Shown here piece by piece: positions 17,505 through 25,301 of a DNA stretch of 64,000 nt (the stretch's first letter is position 1; every line of letters starts with the position of its first letter). The translations under genes and the position numbers were made by a program. The stretch comes from Kribbella antiqua (GTDB lineage: Bacteria; Actinomycetota; Actinomycetes; Propionibacteriales; Kribbellaceae): NCBI RefSeq assembly GCF_004345665.1, contig NZ_SLWR01000001.1, forward strand, positions 868,001 to 932,000, in the 5' to 3' direction. The notes under the pieces are model-generated. The model saw only the letters and a list, made by a program, of their open reading frames with translations. It had not been told where the DNA came from and ran no database searches.

Positions 17505-19457
17505 TTACTTGGCGACTACTCGCAGCGTGAAGTCTGCTTCGCCGTCGCCGGTGGAGCGGGCGACGAAGCCGGCCGAGCGCAGCGCTGCAGCGTCCTTGTT
17601 GTCGCTGATTTCCTTGCTCAGCGACTCGGCCGCGGCGAAGTCGAAGTAGCCGATCGTGACCGCGCCCTTGATGTCGGGCAGGGTCTGCTTGAAGGTGTCG
17701 GAGTCGGCGAGGCTGCCGCCCTTCAGCACCTTCTCCGCGTACTCCTCGGTGGTCGCGACGACGAGCGTGTCGTCGTCCTTCGCCTGCCGAACCGGGATAT
17801 TGCCGGCCTTCTCACGCAGCAGCGTGACCAGCTTCTCCACCACCGGCTCGGCCTTGGCCGGGTCGGTCTCCAGCCGCGCGGCGATCTGCGGCCCGTTGTC
17901 GGCGTCCTTGTCGATGGCAACGGCCAGGTTCTTGCCGAGCAGGGTCTTCAGGTCGTCGGGCAGCGACAGACCGGTCTCCTGCTCGATCTCCTCGGTCAGC
18001 TGCTTCACGTTGCCGTTGGAAGACTTCTCCAGCTGCTTCCACATCGTGTCGACCAGGCTCTCGCCACCGGAGACCGCAAGCGCGGCGGCAGTGGTCTCGG
18101 GCAGCTTGCCGATGATGTCGCCGGCGTCGGCGGAGTTCACCTTGACGCTCTGGTCGCCGTGGGCGATGCCCTTCAGTTCGACGTACGACGAGTCGAACCG
18201 CAGCGCGGCCGCCATACTCGCGTCCGAGATTCCGGCCAGCTCGTCGGAGCCGACCTTGCCCGAGATCGCGGCGACGCCCTTCATGTCGGCCCAGACCGAG
18301 ACGAAGCCCTGCTCGCCGAGCTTCTTCATGTCCGCGCTGAACTTCTCGTTCTGCTCGAGCGAGTTGTCCTTGGCGGCGGCGACGGCCGAGTCGACGGTGG
18401 CCTGGGTGTCGGAGAGCAGCACGTAGCCGTTGCTGAACGCCTTACCGGGCTTCTTCTCTTCCTTCGCGAAGAGCTTGTCGATGCCCGCGCTGGCCTTGTC
18501 CTCGTTCTTGACCTGGATGGCGATGATCGCCTTCGGCTCGTCGTCGCCGTTCGCGGCCGGCAGCGCGGCGACGCCGGCCCGTTCGCCGAGCCAGGGCTTG
18601 ATGTCCTTGTCGTAGTCCACATCGGCGAGGTCGTCACCGGCGTACTTCTTGATCGACTCGAACAGCTTCTGCCGCAGGTCGTCGTTCTCGCCGGTCAGGC
18701 TGAGGTTCTCCTTCACCGAAGGGAACTTCATCAGGAACCGGATCGCGGCCACCTTCTGGCCGGCCGACGGGTTCAGGTCGACGCGCGCGTACGCGACCGC
18801 GTTACCGGGCAGCACCGCGGCCGGCTGCTTCCCCCCGTTGAGCTTGCCGTAGGCAAAGATTCCGCCGCCCGCGGCGACCAGCGCCACAACCAGCGCGGCG
18901 ATGATCGGGATCAGCTTGCCGCGCTTCTTCTTACCGGGCTCCTGCCACTGCTGGCCGAACCCAGGCCCCTGCGGCGGCTGCCCACCGAAGCTCATCTGCT
19001 CGTACGACGCCTGCCCACCAGGCTGCCCGTACGGCTGACCCTGCTGCCCGTACGACGGCTGTCCACCAGGCTGGCCGTACGACGGCTGTCCCGGCTGACC
19101 GGACGGCTGTCCCGGCTGCTGCCCATACGACCCCGGCCGCTGCTGCGGCTGCCCATACTGCGGCTGTCCCTGCGGCCGGCCGTACTGCTGCTGACCGGGC
19201 TGGCCGTACGGCTGCTGTCCCGGCTGGCCCTGCTGCGGCGGTCCCTGAGGTGCGGGGCGCTGCGGCTGGCCCTGCTGCGGGTAGTTCTGGGGTGCTCCTG
19301 TCCGACCTGGTCCTTGCGGAGCACCGCCGTACGGGCTCTGGCCTTGTGGCGGACCGCCGTACGGATTCTGCTGAGGCCCGGGGCCGTAGGGGTTCTGCTG
19401 CGGACCGCCGCCGGCGCCGGGCTGGCGCGGGTTGGGCGGGTTGGTGTGGTCGGACAT
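17505..19457 (-). CDS. DUF3352 membrane protein with Q/G/P/Y-rich disordered N-terminus
   Basis: About 650 residues from the ATG at 19457 (GAGGGAG just upstream; the open frame continues further but over the neighbouring spacer). Residues ~1-165 are an extreme low-complexity tail built of short Gln-Pro-Tyr-Gly units. KKKRGK then precedes one membrane segment (LIPIIAALVVALVAAGGGIFAYG). The remaining ~450 residues are a DUF3352-type extracytoplasmic domain. The topology predicts a cytoplasmic tail, one helix and a large outside domain. Function unknown; the tail resembles prion-like or phase-separating segments. Confidence 0.85.
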   Translation of the reverse strand: MSDHTNPPNPRQPGAGGGPQQNPYGPGPQQNPYGGPPQGQSPYGGAPQGPGRTGAPQNYPQQGQPQRPAPQGPPQQGQPGQQPYGQPGQQQYGRPQGQPQYGQPQQRPGSYGQQPGQPSGQPGQPSYGQPGGQPSYGQQGQPYGQPGGQASYEQMSFGGQPPQGPGFGQQWQEPGKKKRGKLIPIIAALVVALVAAGGGIFAYGKLNGGKQPAAVLPGNAVAYARVDLNPSAGQKVAAIRFLMKFPSVKENLSLTGENDDLRQKLFESIKKYAGDDLADVDYDKDIKPWLGERAGVAALPAANGDDEPKAIIAIQVKNEDKASAGIDKLFAKEEKKPGKAFSNGYVLLSDTQATVDSAVAAAKDNSLEQNEKFSADMKKLGEQGFVSVWADMKGVAAISGKVGSDELAGISDASMAAALRFDSSYVELKGIAHGDQSVKVNSADAGDIIGKLPETTAAALAVSGGESLVDTMWKQLEKSSNGNVKQLTEEIEQETGLSLPDDLKTLLGKNLAVAIDKDADNGPQIAARLETDPAKAEPVVEKLVTLLREKAGNIPVRQAKDDDTLVVATTEEYAEKVLKGGSLADSDTFKQTLPDIKGAVTIGYFDFAAAESLSKEISDNKDAAALRSAGFVARSTGDGEADFTLRVVAK

Positions 19458-19503
19458 ATGCTCCCTCGCTTGACTGGCGGCCTCACCCGCCAGCCTGGAC
19501 AGG

Positions 19504-20154
19504 CTAATGCACCTGAGGCGAGGACTCTGACGCACCAGGTTGCGATGTGGTTGCAACCGGTTCGGCGCGCCAGGTGGTGGCGGCGATGACTGCTGCCGCG
19601 AGCGCGGCACCCACCAGCCAGGCAGCGATCGGTAACCAAGTGTGAAGCTCCAGCGGGGCCGCGACGAGGTCACCTGGCTTGGCGGCTTCCAGCCGTGGCT
19701 GCAGCGGGTCGTGCCCGAGCAGCATGCCGACACCCCAGGCAACGCCCGAGCCCAGGCAGGAGCCCAGGGCAACAATCGCGACCGACCACGGGCCGTAGTT
19801 CCGCAGCCACCAGAACAGCGCACCGCCCAGCACCAGCGCGGCGAGGAACCCGATCGCGGTGAACGTGCCGTCCGGCCCGAACACGCGAGTCATCTGCTCC
19901 TCCCCCAGCGCCCCGCCGTTCTCGTCGACGGTGTATTGCGCGAGCGGGGAGAACTGCTGCCACGCCCACCCGGCCACCACTCCGGCGACCAGGAACACGC
20001 CCACGGTCACCGCGATGGCCTTGGCCCACGGCATGGCCGGCTCCGGCGGTGGCGGCGCACCGAACGGCACTCCGGCCGGTGGGGGCAGGTACGGCGACTG
20101 AGCAGACTGGTGTTGCGTCACCTCGACAGTGTGCCGCACCGGACCCACAACCAC
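19504..20154 (-). CDS. Predicted multi-pass membrane protein
   Basis: About 216 residues: a Pro-rich cytoplasmic start, then four hydrophobic segments (KAIAVTVGVFLVAGVVAGWAW, FTAIGFLAALVLGGALFWWL, WSVAIVALGSCLGSGVAWGVG and WLPIAAWLVGAALAAAVIAA). No recognised domain, though it resembles DUF2567-type actinomycete membrane proteins. The GTG at 20154 follows the dnaE stop by one base, implying coupling; GTGs ~7 and ~14 codons further in are alternative starts. It lies directly upstream of the DUF3352 gene on the same strand. Confidence 0.7.
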   Translation of the reverse strand: MVVGPVRHTVEVTQHQSAQSPYLPPPAGVPFGAPPPPEPAMPWAKAIAVTVGVFLVAGVVAGWAWQQFSPLAQYTVDENGGALGEEQMTRVFGPDGTFTAIGFLAALVLGGALFWWLRNYGPWSVAIVALGSCLGSGVAWGVGMLLGHDPLQPRLEAAKPGDLVAAPLELHTWLPIAAWLVGAALAAAVIAATTWRAEPVATTSQPGASESSPQVH

Positions 20155-20155
20155 C

Positions 20156-23100
20156 TCAACTGGCCAGGCAAGAAGGCCCGAGGAGGGCTTTGAGGTCCGC
20201 CATCAGCGCCGAGGTCGGCGTCACCCGGAACCGGTCGCCGATCCGCATCACCGTGGTCTTCTGCCGCGCCTGCAGCCGCAGCTGGACCTCCGTCATGCCC
20301 GGGTGCGACTGCAACACGTCACGCAGCGCGTCGACCACCGGCGGCGTACATCGGTTCACCGCCATGGTGATCACGACCGGCCCACTCGGGCCCTCGGTCA
20401 GGTCCGGCACGACGACCTCGTCGCCGCTCAGCTCGATCCGGTCCTCGCGCTTCCGCACCCGGCCCTTCATCAGGATGATCGCGTCGTTGCTGAGCAGGTG
20501 CGCGTGCAGCTGGTACGCCGAGGAGAACATCATCACCTCGATCGAACCTTCCAGGTCCTCGATGGTGACGATCGCGTAGATGTCGCCGCGCTTGTTCACC
20601 TTCCGCTGGACCGCCGTGACCAGACCACCGATGGTCACCCGGCTGCCGTCCGGCCGGTCCTCGTCGGCGAGCAGCTGACCGATCGTGCAGTCCGTCCCGT
20701 TGGTGAGCACATGCTCGACGCCGAACAGCGGGTGGTCGGAGACGTACAGACCCAGCATGTCGCGCTCGTGCGCGAGCTTGGTCGCCTTGTCCCACTCCTC
20801 GATCTCGGGGACGGTGACGGTGAGCCGGCTGTTGCCCTCGCCCTCGTCCGCCTCGTCGTCGCCCATCGAGAACAGGTCGAACTGGCCGTGCGCCTCGTTC
20901 CGCTTCAGGTCGATCGCCTCGTCGACCGCCTGCTCGTGCACCGCGACGACCGCGCGCCGGGCGTGGCCCATCGAGTCGAACGAACCGGCCTTGGCCAGCG
21001 ACTCGATCACCCGCTTGTTGCAGACCGGCAGCGGCACCTTGTCGATGAAGTCGACGAAGTCGGTGAACCGGCCCTTCTCCTCCCGGGCCGCGACGATCTC
21101 GGCCACCACGTTCACGCCGACGTTGCGGATCGCGGACAGGCCGAAGCGGATGTCGGTGCCGACCGGGGTGAAATTCGAGTCCGACTCGTTCACGTCCGGC
21201 GGCAGCACCTTGATGCCCATCCGGCGGCACTCGTTCAGGTAGATGGCCATCTTGTCCTTGTCGTCCTTCACGGACGTCAGGACGGCGGCCATGTACTCCG
21301 CCGGGAAGTTCGCCTTCAGGTACGCCGTCCAGTACGAGACCAGCCCGTACGCCGCCGAGTGCGCCTTGTTGAACGCGTAGTCGGAGAACGGGACCAGCAC
21401 GTCCCAGAGCGCCTTGATCGACGCCGCGGAGAAGCCGTTCGACAGCATGCCGGCCTCGAAGCCGACGTACTCGGCGTCGAGCACTTCCTTCTTCTTCTTG
21501 CCCATCGCCTTGCGGAGCAGATCCGCCTTGCCGAGGCTGTAGCCGGCCAGCTCCTGGGCGATCTTCAGCACCTGCTCCTGATAGACGATCAGCCCGTACG
21601 TCGGTCCGAGGATCGGCTCCAGCGCCTGCTCAAGCTCCGGGTGCAGGTACGTGACCTCCTGCTGGCCGTTCTTCCGGAGCGCGTAGTTCGTATGCGAGTT
21701 CGCGCCCATCGGGCCGGGCCGGTAGAGCGCGCCGACCGCGGAGATGTCCTCGAAGCCGTCCGGCTTCATCAGCCGCAGCAGCGCCCGCATCGGGCCGCCG
21801 TCGAACTGGAACACGCCGAGCGTGTCACCGCGGGCGAGCAGCTCGTACGTCGGCCCGTCGTCCAGCGACTTGGCCAGTTCGTCCAGGTCCAGCTTGATGC
21901 CGCGGCTGGCCTCGACGTTCTTGACCGCGTCGTCCATGATCGTCAGGTTGCGCAGGCCCAGGAAGTCCATCTTGACCAGGCCGAGCGTCTCGCAGCTCGG
22001 GTAGTCGAACTGGGTGATGACCTGGCCGTCCTGCTCGCGGCGCATGATCGGGATCAGGTCGATCAGCGGCTCGCTGGACATGATCACGCCGGCCGCGTGC
22101 ACACCCCACTGGCGCTTCAGGTTCTCCAGGCCGCGGGCGGTGTCGACGATCTTGCGGACGTCCTGGTCGGACTCGTACAGCTGGCGGAACTCGTTCGCCT
22201 CGGAGTACCGCTTGTGCTGCGGGTCGAAGATGCCGGACAGCGGGATGTCCTTGCCCATCACCGTCGGCGGCATCGCCTTGGTGATCCGGTCGCCCATCGC
22301 GAACGGGTAGTCCAGCACCCGGCCGGCGTCCTTGATCGCCTGCTTGGCCTTGATGGTGCCGTAGGTGACGATCATCGCGACCCGGTCGTCGCCGTACTTC
22401 TCGGTGACGTAGCGGATCACCTCGGGGCGGCGGCGGTCGTCGAAGTCGACGTCGAAGTCGGGCATCGACATACGTTCCGGGTTCAGGAAGCGCTCGAAGA
22501 TCAGGCCGTGCTGGAGCGGATCCAGGTCGGTGATCCGCATCGCGTACGCGCACATCGAGCCGGCGCCGGAACCACGGCCCGGGCCGACCCGGATGCCGTT
22601 CTTCTTGGCCCAGTTGATGAAGTCGGCGACGACCAGGAAGTAGCCGGCGTAGCCCTTCGAGACGATGACCTCGATCTCGTACTCGGCCTGCTTGCGGACG
22701 TCGTCCGGGATGCCGGCCGGGTAGCGGACATGCAGGCCGGTCTCGACCTCGGAGACGAACCAGGACTCCTCGTTGTGACCCTCCGGGCAGGGGAACCGGG
22801 GCATGAACCGGCCCTCGCCCTCGGTGAAGCTGACGTCGCACTGCTCGGCGATCAGCAGCGTGTTGTCACACGCCTCCGGCAGCTCCCGCCACACCTCCCG
22901 CATCTCGGCCGCGGTCTTGACGTAGAACTCGTTCGCGTCGAACTTGAACCGGTTCGGGTCGGACAGCGTCGAGCCGGACTGGACGCACAGCAGCGCGGCG
23001 TGCGCAGTCGCGTCCTCGGGCTTGGTGTAGTGCAGGTCGTTGGTCGCGACCAGCGGCAGGTCGAGCTCGCGGGCCAGCTTGAGCAGGTCCTTCTGGATGT

Positions 23101-23704
23101 CGCGCTCGATGCCGAGGCCGTGGTCCATCAGCTCGCAGTAGAAGTTCTCCTTGCCGAAGATGTCGCGGAACTCCGCGGCTGCCTCGACGGCCTCCTTGTA
23201 CTGCCCGAGCCGGAGCCGGGTCTGCACCTCGCCGGACGGGCAGCCGGTGGTCGCGATCAGGCCCTGGCCGTAGGTGTTCAGCAGCTCGCGGTCCATCCGC
23301 GGCTTGAAGTAGTAGCCCTCGAGACTGGCCAGCGAGGACATCCGGAACAGGTTGTGCATGCCGGAGGTGTTCTTCGCCAGCAGCGTCATGTGCGTGTAGG
23401 CACCGCTACCGGAGACGTCGTCGCGGCCGGAGTTCGCGTCGCCCCACTTGACCCGCTTGCGCTCGCTGCGGTGCGTGTGTGGGGTCAGGTACGCCTCGAC
23501 GCCGATGATCGGCTTGACGTCGTACTTCTTCGCCGTCTTCCAGAACTCGTACGCACCGAACACGTAGCCGTGGTCGGTGGTCGCGATCGCCGGCATGCCC
23601 ATCTCCTGGGCGGTTTTGAACAACTCGTCGATCCGCGCGGCGCCGTCCAGCATGGAGTACTCGGTGTGCACATGTAGATGCACAAAACTGTCGCTGGACG
23701 CCAT
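20156..23704 (-). CDS. dnaE: DNA polymerase III alpha subunit
   Basis: A 1182-residue replicative polymerase. N-terminal PHP domain starts FVHLHVHTEYSMLDGAARID; the palm carries the catalytic aspartates in MPDFDVDFDDRR; helix-hairpin-helix and OB-fold domains follow toward the C-terminus (VTIGGLVTAVQRKVNKRGD). ATG at 23704 gives the standard DnaE start (MASSDSFVHLHVH); GGGAGG lies 11 nt upstream. The first 25 codons of the longer open frame are not family-like. Length and motifs correspond to DnaE1. Confidence 0.96.
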   Translation of the reverse strand: MASSDSFVHLHVHTEYSMLDGAARIDELFKTAQEMGMPAIATTDHGYVFGAYEFWKTAKKYDVKPIIGVEAYLTPHTHRSERKRVKWGDANSGRDDVSGSGAYTHMTLLAKNTSGMHNLFRMSSLASLEGYYFKPRMDRELLNTYGQGLIATTGCPSGEVQTRLRLGQYKEAVEAAAEFRDIFGKENFYCELMDHGLGIERDIQKDLLKLARELDLPLVATNDLHYTKPEDATAHAALLCVQSGSTLSDPNRFKFDANEFYVKTAAEMREVWRELPEACDNTLLIAEQCDVSFTEGEGRFMPRFPCPEGHNEESWFVSEVETGLHVRYPAGIPDDVRKQAEYEIEVIVSKGYAGYFLVVADFINWAKKNGIRVGPGRGSGAGSMCAYAMRITDLDPLQHGLIFERFLNPERMSMPDFDVDFDDRRRPEVIRYVTEKYGDDRVAMIVTYGTIKAKQAIKDAGRVLDYPFAMGDRITKAMPPTVMGKDIPLSGIFDPQHKRYSEANEFRQLYESDQDVRKIVDTARGLENLKRQWGVHAAGVIMSSEPLIDLIPIMRREQDGQVITQFDYPSCETLGLVKMDFLGLRNLTIMDDAVKNVEASRGIKLDLDELAKSLDDGPTYELLARGDTLGVFQFDGGPMRALLRLMKPDGFEDISAVGALYRPGPMGANSHTNYALRKNGQQEVTYLHPELEQALEPILGPTYGLIVYQEQVLKIAQELAGYSLGKADLLRKAMGKKKKEVLDAEYVGFEAGMLSNGFSAASIKALWDVLVPFSDYAFNKAHSAAYGLVSYWTAYLKANFPAEYMAAVLTSVKDDKDKMAIYLNECRRMGIKVLPPDVNESDSNFTPVGTDIRFGLSAIRNVGVNVVAEIVAAREEKGRFTDFVDFIDKVPLPVCNKRVIESLAKAGSFDSMGHARRAVVAVHEQAVDEAIDLKRNEAHGQFDLFSMGDDEADEGEGNSRLTVTVPEIEEWDKATKLAHERDMLGLYVSDHPLFGVEHVLTNGTDCTIGQLLADEDRPDGSRVTIGGLVTAVQRKVNKRGDIYAIVTIEDLEGSIEVMMFSSAYQLHAHLLSNDAIILMKGRVRKREDRIELSGDEVVVPDLTEGPSGPVVITMAVNRCTPPVVDALRDVLQSHPGMTEVQLRLQARQKTTVMRIGDRFRVTPTSALMADLKALLGPSCLAS

Positions 23705-23840
23705 GTCTACGCAGACCTCCCAGGGCGTGAGTGAGGGTGACCCCAGCAGCCTAATCGCGACGTCAGACACTTTCCGCATCGCCTCTCCGACGAGCCCCCC
23801 AACCCGCCCGCTATCCGGTCACCCTCTCCGCCTCACCGCA

Positions 23841-23887
23841 GACCGGGGAGTTCTGCTGATCAATTCGCGTGCGCTGCGCTCCCCAAA
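23841..23887. repeat. Imperfect 47-bp direct repeat, copy at the 3' end of the DUF559 gene
   Basis: Matches 24942-24988 in the same orientation at 37 of 47 positions. Both copies begin near GGGGAG and end with GCGCTCCCCAAA, so each also has short inverted ends (GGGGAG/CTCCCC). This copy contains the DUF559 stop codon (23860-23862) and its last few codons. Confidence 0.7.
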
Positions 23888-24852
23888 TCCGAGAGCGTGG
23901 GAAGGAGCGAGCAGGTGGGGCCGCACGGGGTGGGCTGTCCCCGCCAACCGCGGATCTGCAGGACCCGGGCAACCTGGGCCGCCGCCGCGCAGGGATCGCC
24001 GACCAGCTGGTACCCGAACCGGAGCGTCGGCTTCGCTGTCATCAAGGCGGCATTGTCGCGGCCCATGTCACGCCAGCGCGAGACGGCGTCCTCGTGTCCG
24101 GCGCGGCCGTCGAGCTCGACGATCAAGCCGTAGTCCTCATACTCGGCGTCTCGGTACACCGTCCCGCGGCCGTTCGCAGCACGAACCTGCCGTACGGCGG
24201 TGGGCAGACCGTGGGCCCGTTCTACCTTGCGTAGGTAAATCAGCTCCAGGAACGACTCGGCACCCTCCGCGGCGTCCTTCAGTACCTCCACGAAAGCTGC
24301 GCGCCGAGGAAGTCGCTGCAATCGATCCAACTCGGCGAGCAGGCGTTGCGGCGTCGTACGACGCTGGCGACAGGCATCGAGCACCAACGCGATGGCGTCA
24401 TCCGGCCGGGTCCGTCGACTTGCGACCGTCAGTACGGCGACCTCGAGCCGGACGATCGGCGGCTCGCGCGAGCCGACGACCCTGCCGTCCAGATCACGAC
24501 ATCGGGTGAGCACGATGCCGGCCTGGCTGCGCACGCGTCGTTCATGCGGAATATCCAGCCAGATCACCTGATCGCCCCACGCCCCGTCGAGCCCATAACG
24601 GCGCAGCGCCGTTTCGCCACCCACGGCCGCCTCCGGTCCATATGCCAACCAGGCAGCCCACACGCGCGTCGCCCACGGCAGGGGGCCGCTGAAGTCGACG
24701 TACACCCGGCGATAGACACGCTGAATCAGCCCATTTCGGCACCGCACCGCGAGCGTCCGGTCGGACACGCCGTACGTATTCGCCTGGCCGCGGCTGAACG
24801 CCCCCAACTGCAGCCGCCGCACTTCCTCGAACCCCAGTTCATTCCATCCCAC
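23860..24852 (-). CDS. DUF559-type endonuclease-domain protein with AbiEi-like N-terminus
   Basis: About 330 residues from a GTG at 24852 (start uncertain; a purine-rich stretch lies ~12 nt upstream). The N-terminal ~80 residues (GAFSRGQANTYGVSDRTLAVRC, then RRVYVDF) resemble the winged-helix of AbiEi-type antitoxins. The C-terminal part is a Vsr-like PD-(D/E)xK fold: ESFLELIYLRKVE, VYRDAEYEDYGLIVELDG, and RWRDMGRDNAAL. Such proteins are common orphan genes in Kribbella- and Nocardioides-like genomes; function unproven. The gene is bounded on both sides by 47-bp imperfect repeats, a possible sign of duplication or transfer. Confidence 0.75.
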   Translation of the reverse strand: MGWNELGFEEVRRLQLGAFSRGQANTYGVSDRTLAVRCRNGLIQRVYRRVYVDFSGPLPWATRVWAAWLAYGPEAAVGGETALRRYGLDGAWGDQVIWLDIPHERRVRSQAGIVLTRCRDLDGRVVGSREPPIVRLEVAVLTVASRRTRPDDAIALVLDACRQRRTTPQRLLAELDRLQRLPRRAAFVEVLKDAAEGAESFLELIYLRKVERAHGLPTAVRQVRAANGRGTVYRDAEYEDYGLIVELDGRAGHEDAVSRWRDMGRDNAALMTAKPTLRFGYQLVGDPCAAAAQVARVLQIRGWRGQPTPCGPTCSLLPTLSDLGSAAHAN

Positions 24853-24941
24853 ACCAACAACATGCCCCCCTCTCGTCCCCACCTCCCCACCAACCTCACC
24901 TCTGTGGACAATCCCCACCACCCCAGTCGCCCAGTTGAGCC

Positions 24942-24988
24942 GACTGGGGAGTCCTACTGGTCGTTCCGGGTGTGCAGCGCTCCCCAAA
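24942..24988. repeat. Imperfect 47-bp direct repeat, copy upstream of the DUF559 gene
   Basis: Partner of 23841-23887, lying ~90 bp upstream of the DUF559 start. In the DUF559 frame both copies would encode a similar segment (LSGLGSAAHP here, LSDLGSAAHAN at the gene end), but this copy lacks the stop codon. It may therefore be the relic of the 3' end of a lost paralogue, or one end of a mobile unit. Confidence 0.65.
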
Positions 24989-25022
24989 CCAGAAAGGGCG
25001 GCGGCGGGGCGGGGTACCGCCG

Positions 25023-25103
25023 GGCCCCGCCGGCCGGCGGCAGGTGGACGGCGGGGCCGGCGCTCCATCCTCGCCGGCCGGAGGGAGCGGTGAGGATGGA
25101 GCG
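25023..25103. other. Two strong GC-rich hairpins in a 356-bp gene-free stretch
   Basis: GGCCCCGCC (25023-25031) pairs with GGCGGGGCC (25050-25058), and a perfect 12-bp stem joins 25061-25072 with 25092-25103. They lie between the GH13/small-peptide unit and the DUF559 gene. They probably include the transcription end of the former, although no T-run follows. The rest of 24853-25208 holds the upstream 47-bp repeat and one copy of a 26-bp repeat; no gene is supported. Confidence 0.55.
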
Positions 25104-25167
25104 GCAGACCTGGCGCGGAGCAGGGGTAACTCGACACGCCAGGTCCGCCGGGCTACGCACCGTCTGG

Positions 25168-25193
25168 CAGGAGGGTCCAGACGGCACTGTTCG
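25168..25193. repeat. 26-bp perfect direct repeat, outer copy
   Basis: Identical to 25313-25338, which lies in the last codons of the GH13 gene, 145 bp away. This copy is outside any gene, just past the 30-residue membrane-peptide gene, and looks like a duplicated fragment of the GH13 3' end. Confidence 0.85.
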
Positions 25194-25208
25194 AGGGGGG
25201 CGTCTGCA

Positions 25209-25301
25209 TCAGCGGTCCCTCAGGTCTCGCGCTACGTCGCGCACCATCAGGATCGCGATCAGACCGGTGACGATCATCAGGATCCACATGCTCGTGATCA
25301 C
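25209..25301 (-). CDS. 30-residue single-pass membrane peptide coupled to the GH13 gene
   Basis: GTG start at 25301 overlaps the GH13 TGA by 4 bp (GTGA). The product has a hydrophobic core MWILMIVTGLIAILMV followed by the charged tail RDVARDLRDR, which fits a one-helix membrane peptide with a basic/acidic cytoplasmic end. A second start is the internal ATG five codons in. No homologue is recognised. Support is the coupling, the clean amphipathic design and the stop. It would be missed by usual length cut-offs. Confidence 0.55.
   Translation of the reverse strand: MITSMWILMIVTGLIAILMVRDVARDLRDR

Noticed and set aside
19000..19450. Regular short repeats resembling a repeat array or CRISPR
   Set aside because: They encode the Gln/Pro/Tyr/Gly tail of the DUF3352 protein; spacing is irregular and there are no unique spacers.
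20129..23677. A 1182-codon open frame on the forward strand opposite dnaE
   Set aside because: It mirrors dnaE in the high-GC complementary frame; the product is Arg/Asp/Val-rich with no domain, while the reverse strand encodes a full DnaE.
24954..25187. Short reverse open frame in the spacer before the DUF559 gene
   Set aside because: Composed of the hairpins and repeat copies, without start signal or hydrophobic or domain pattern.
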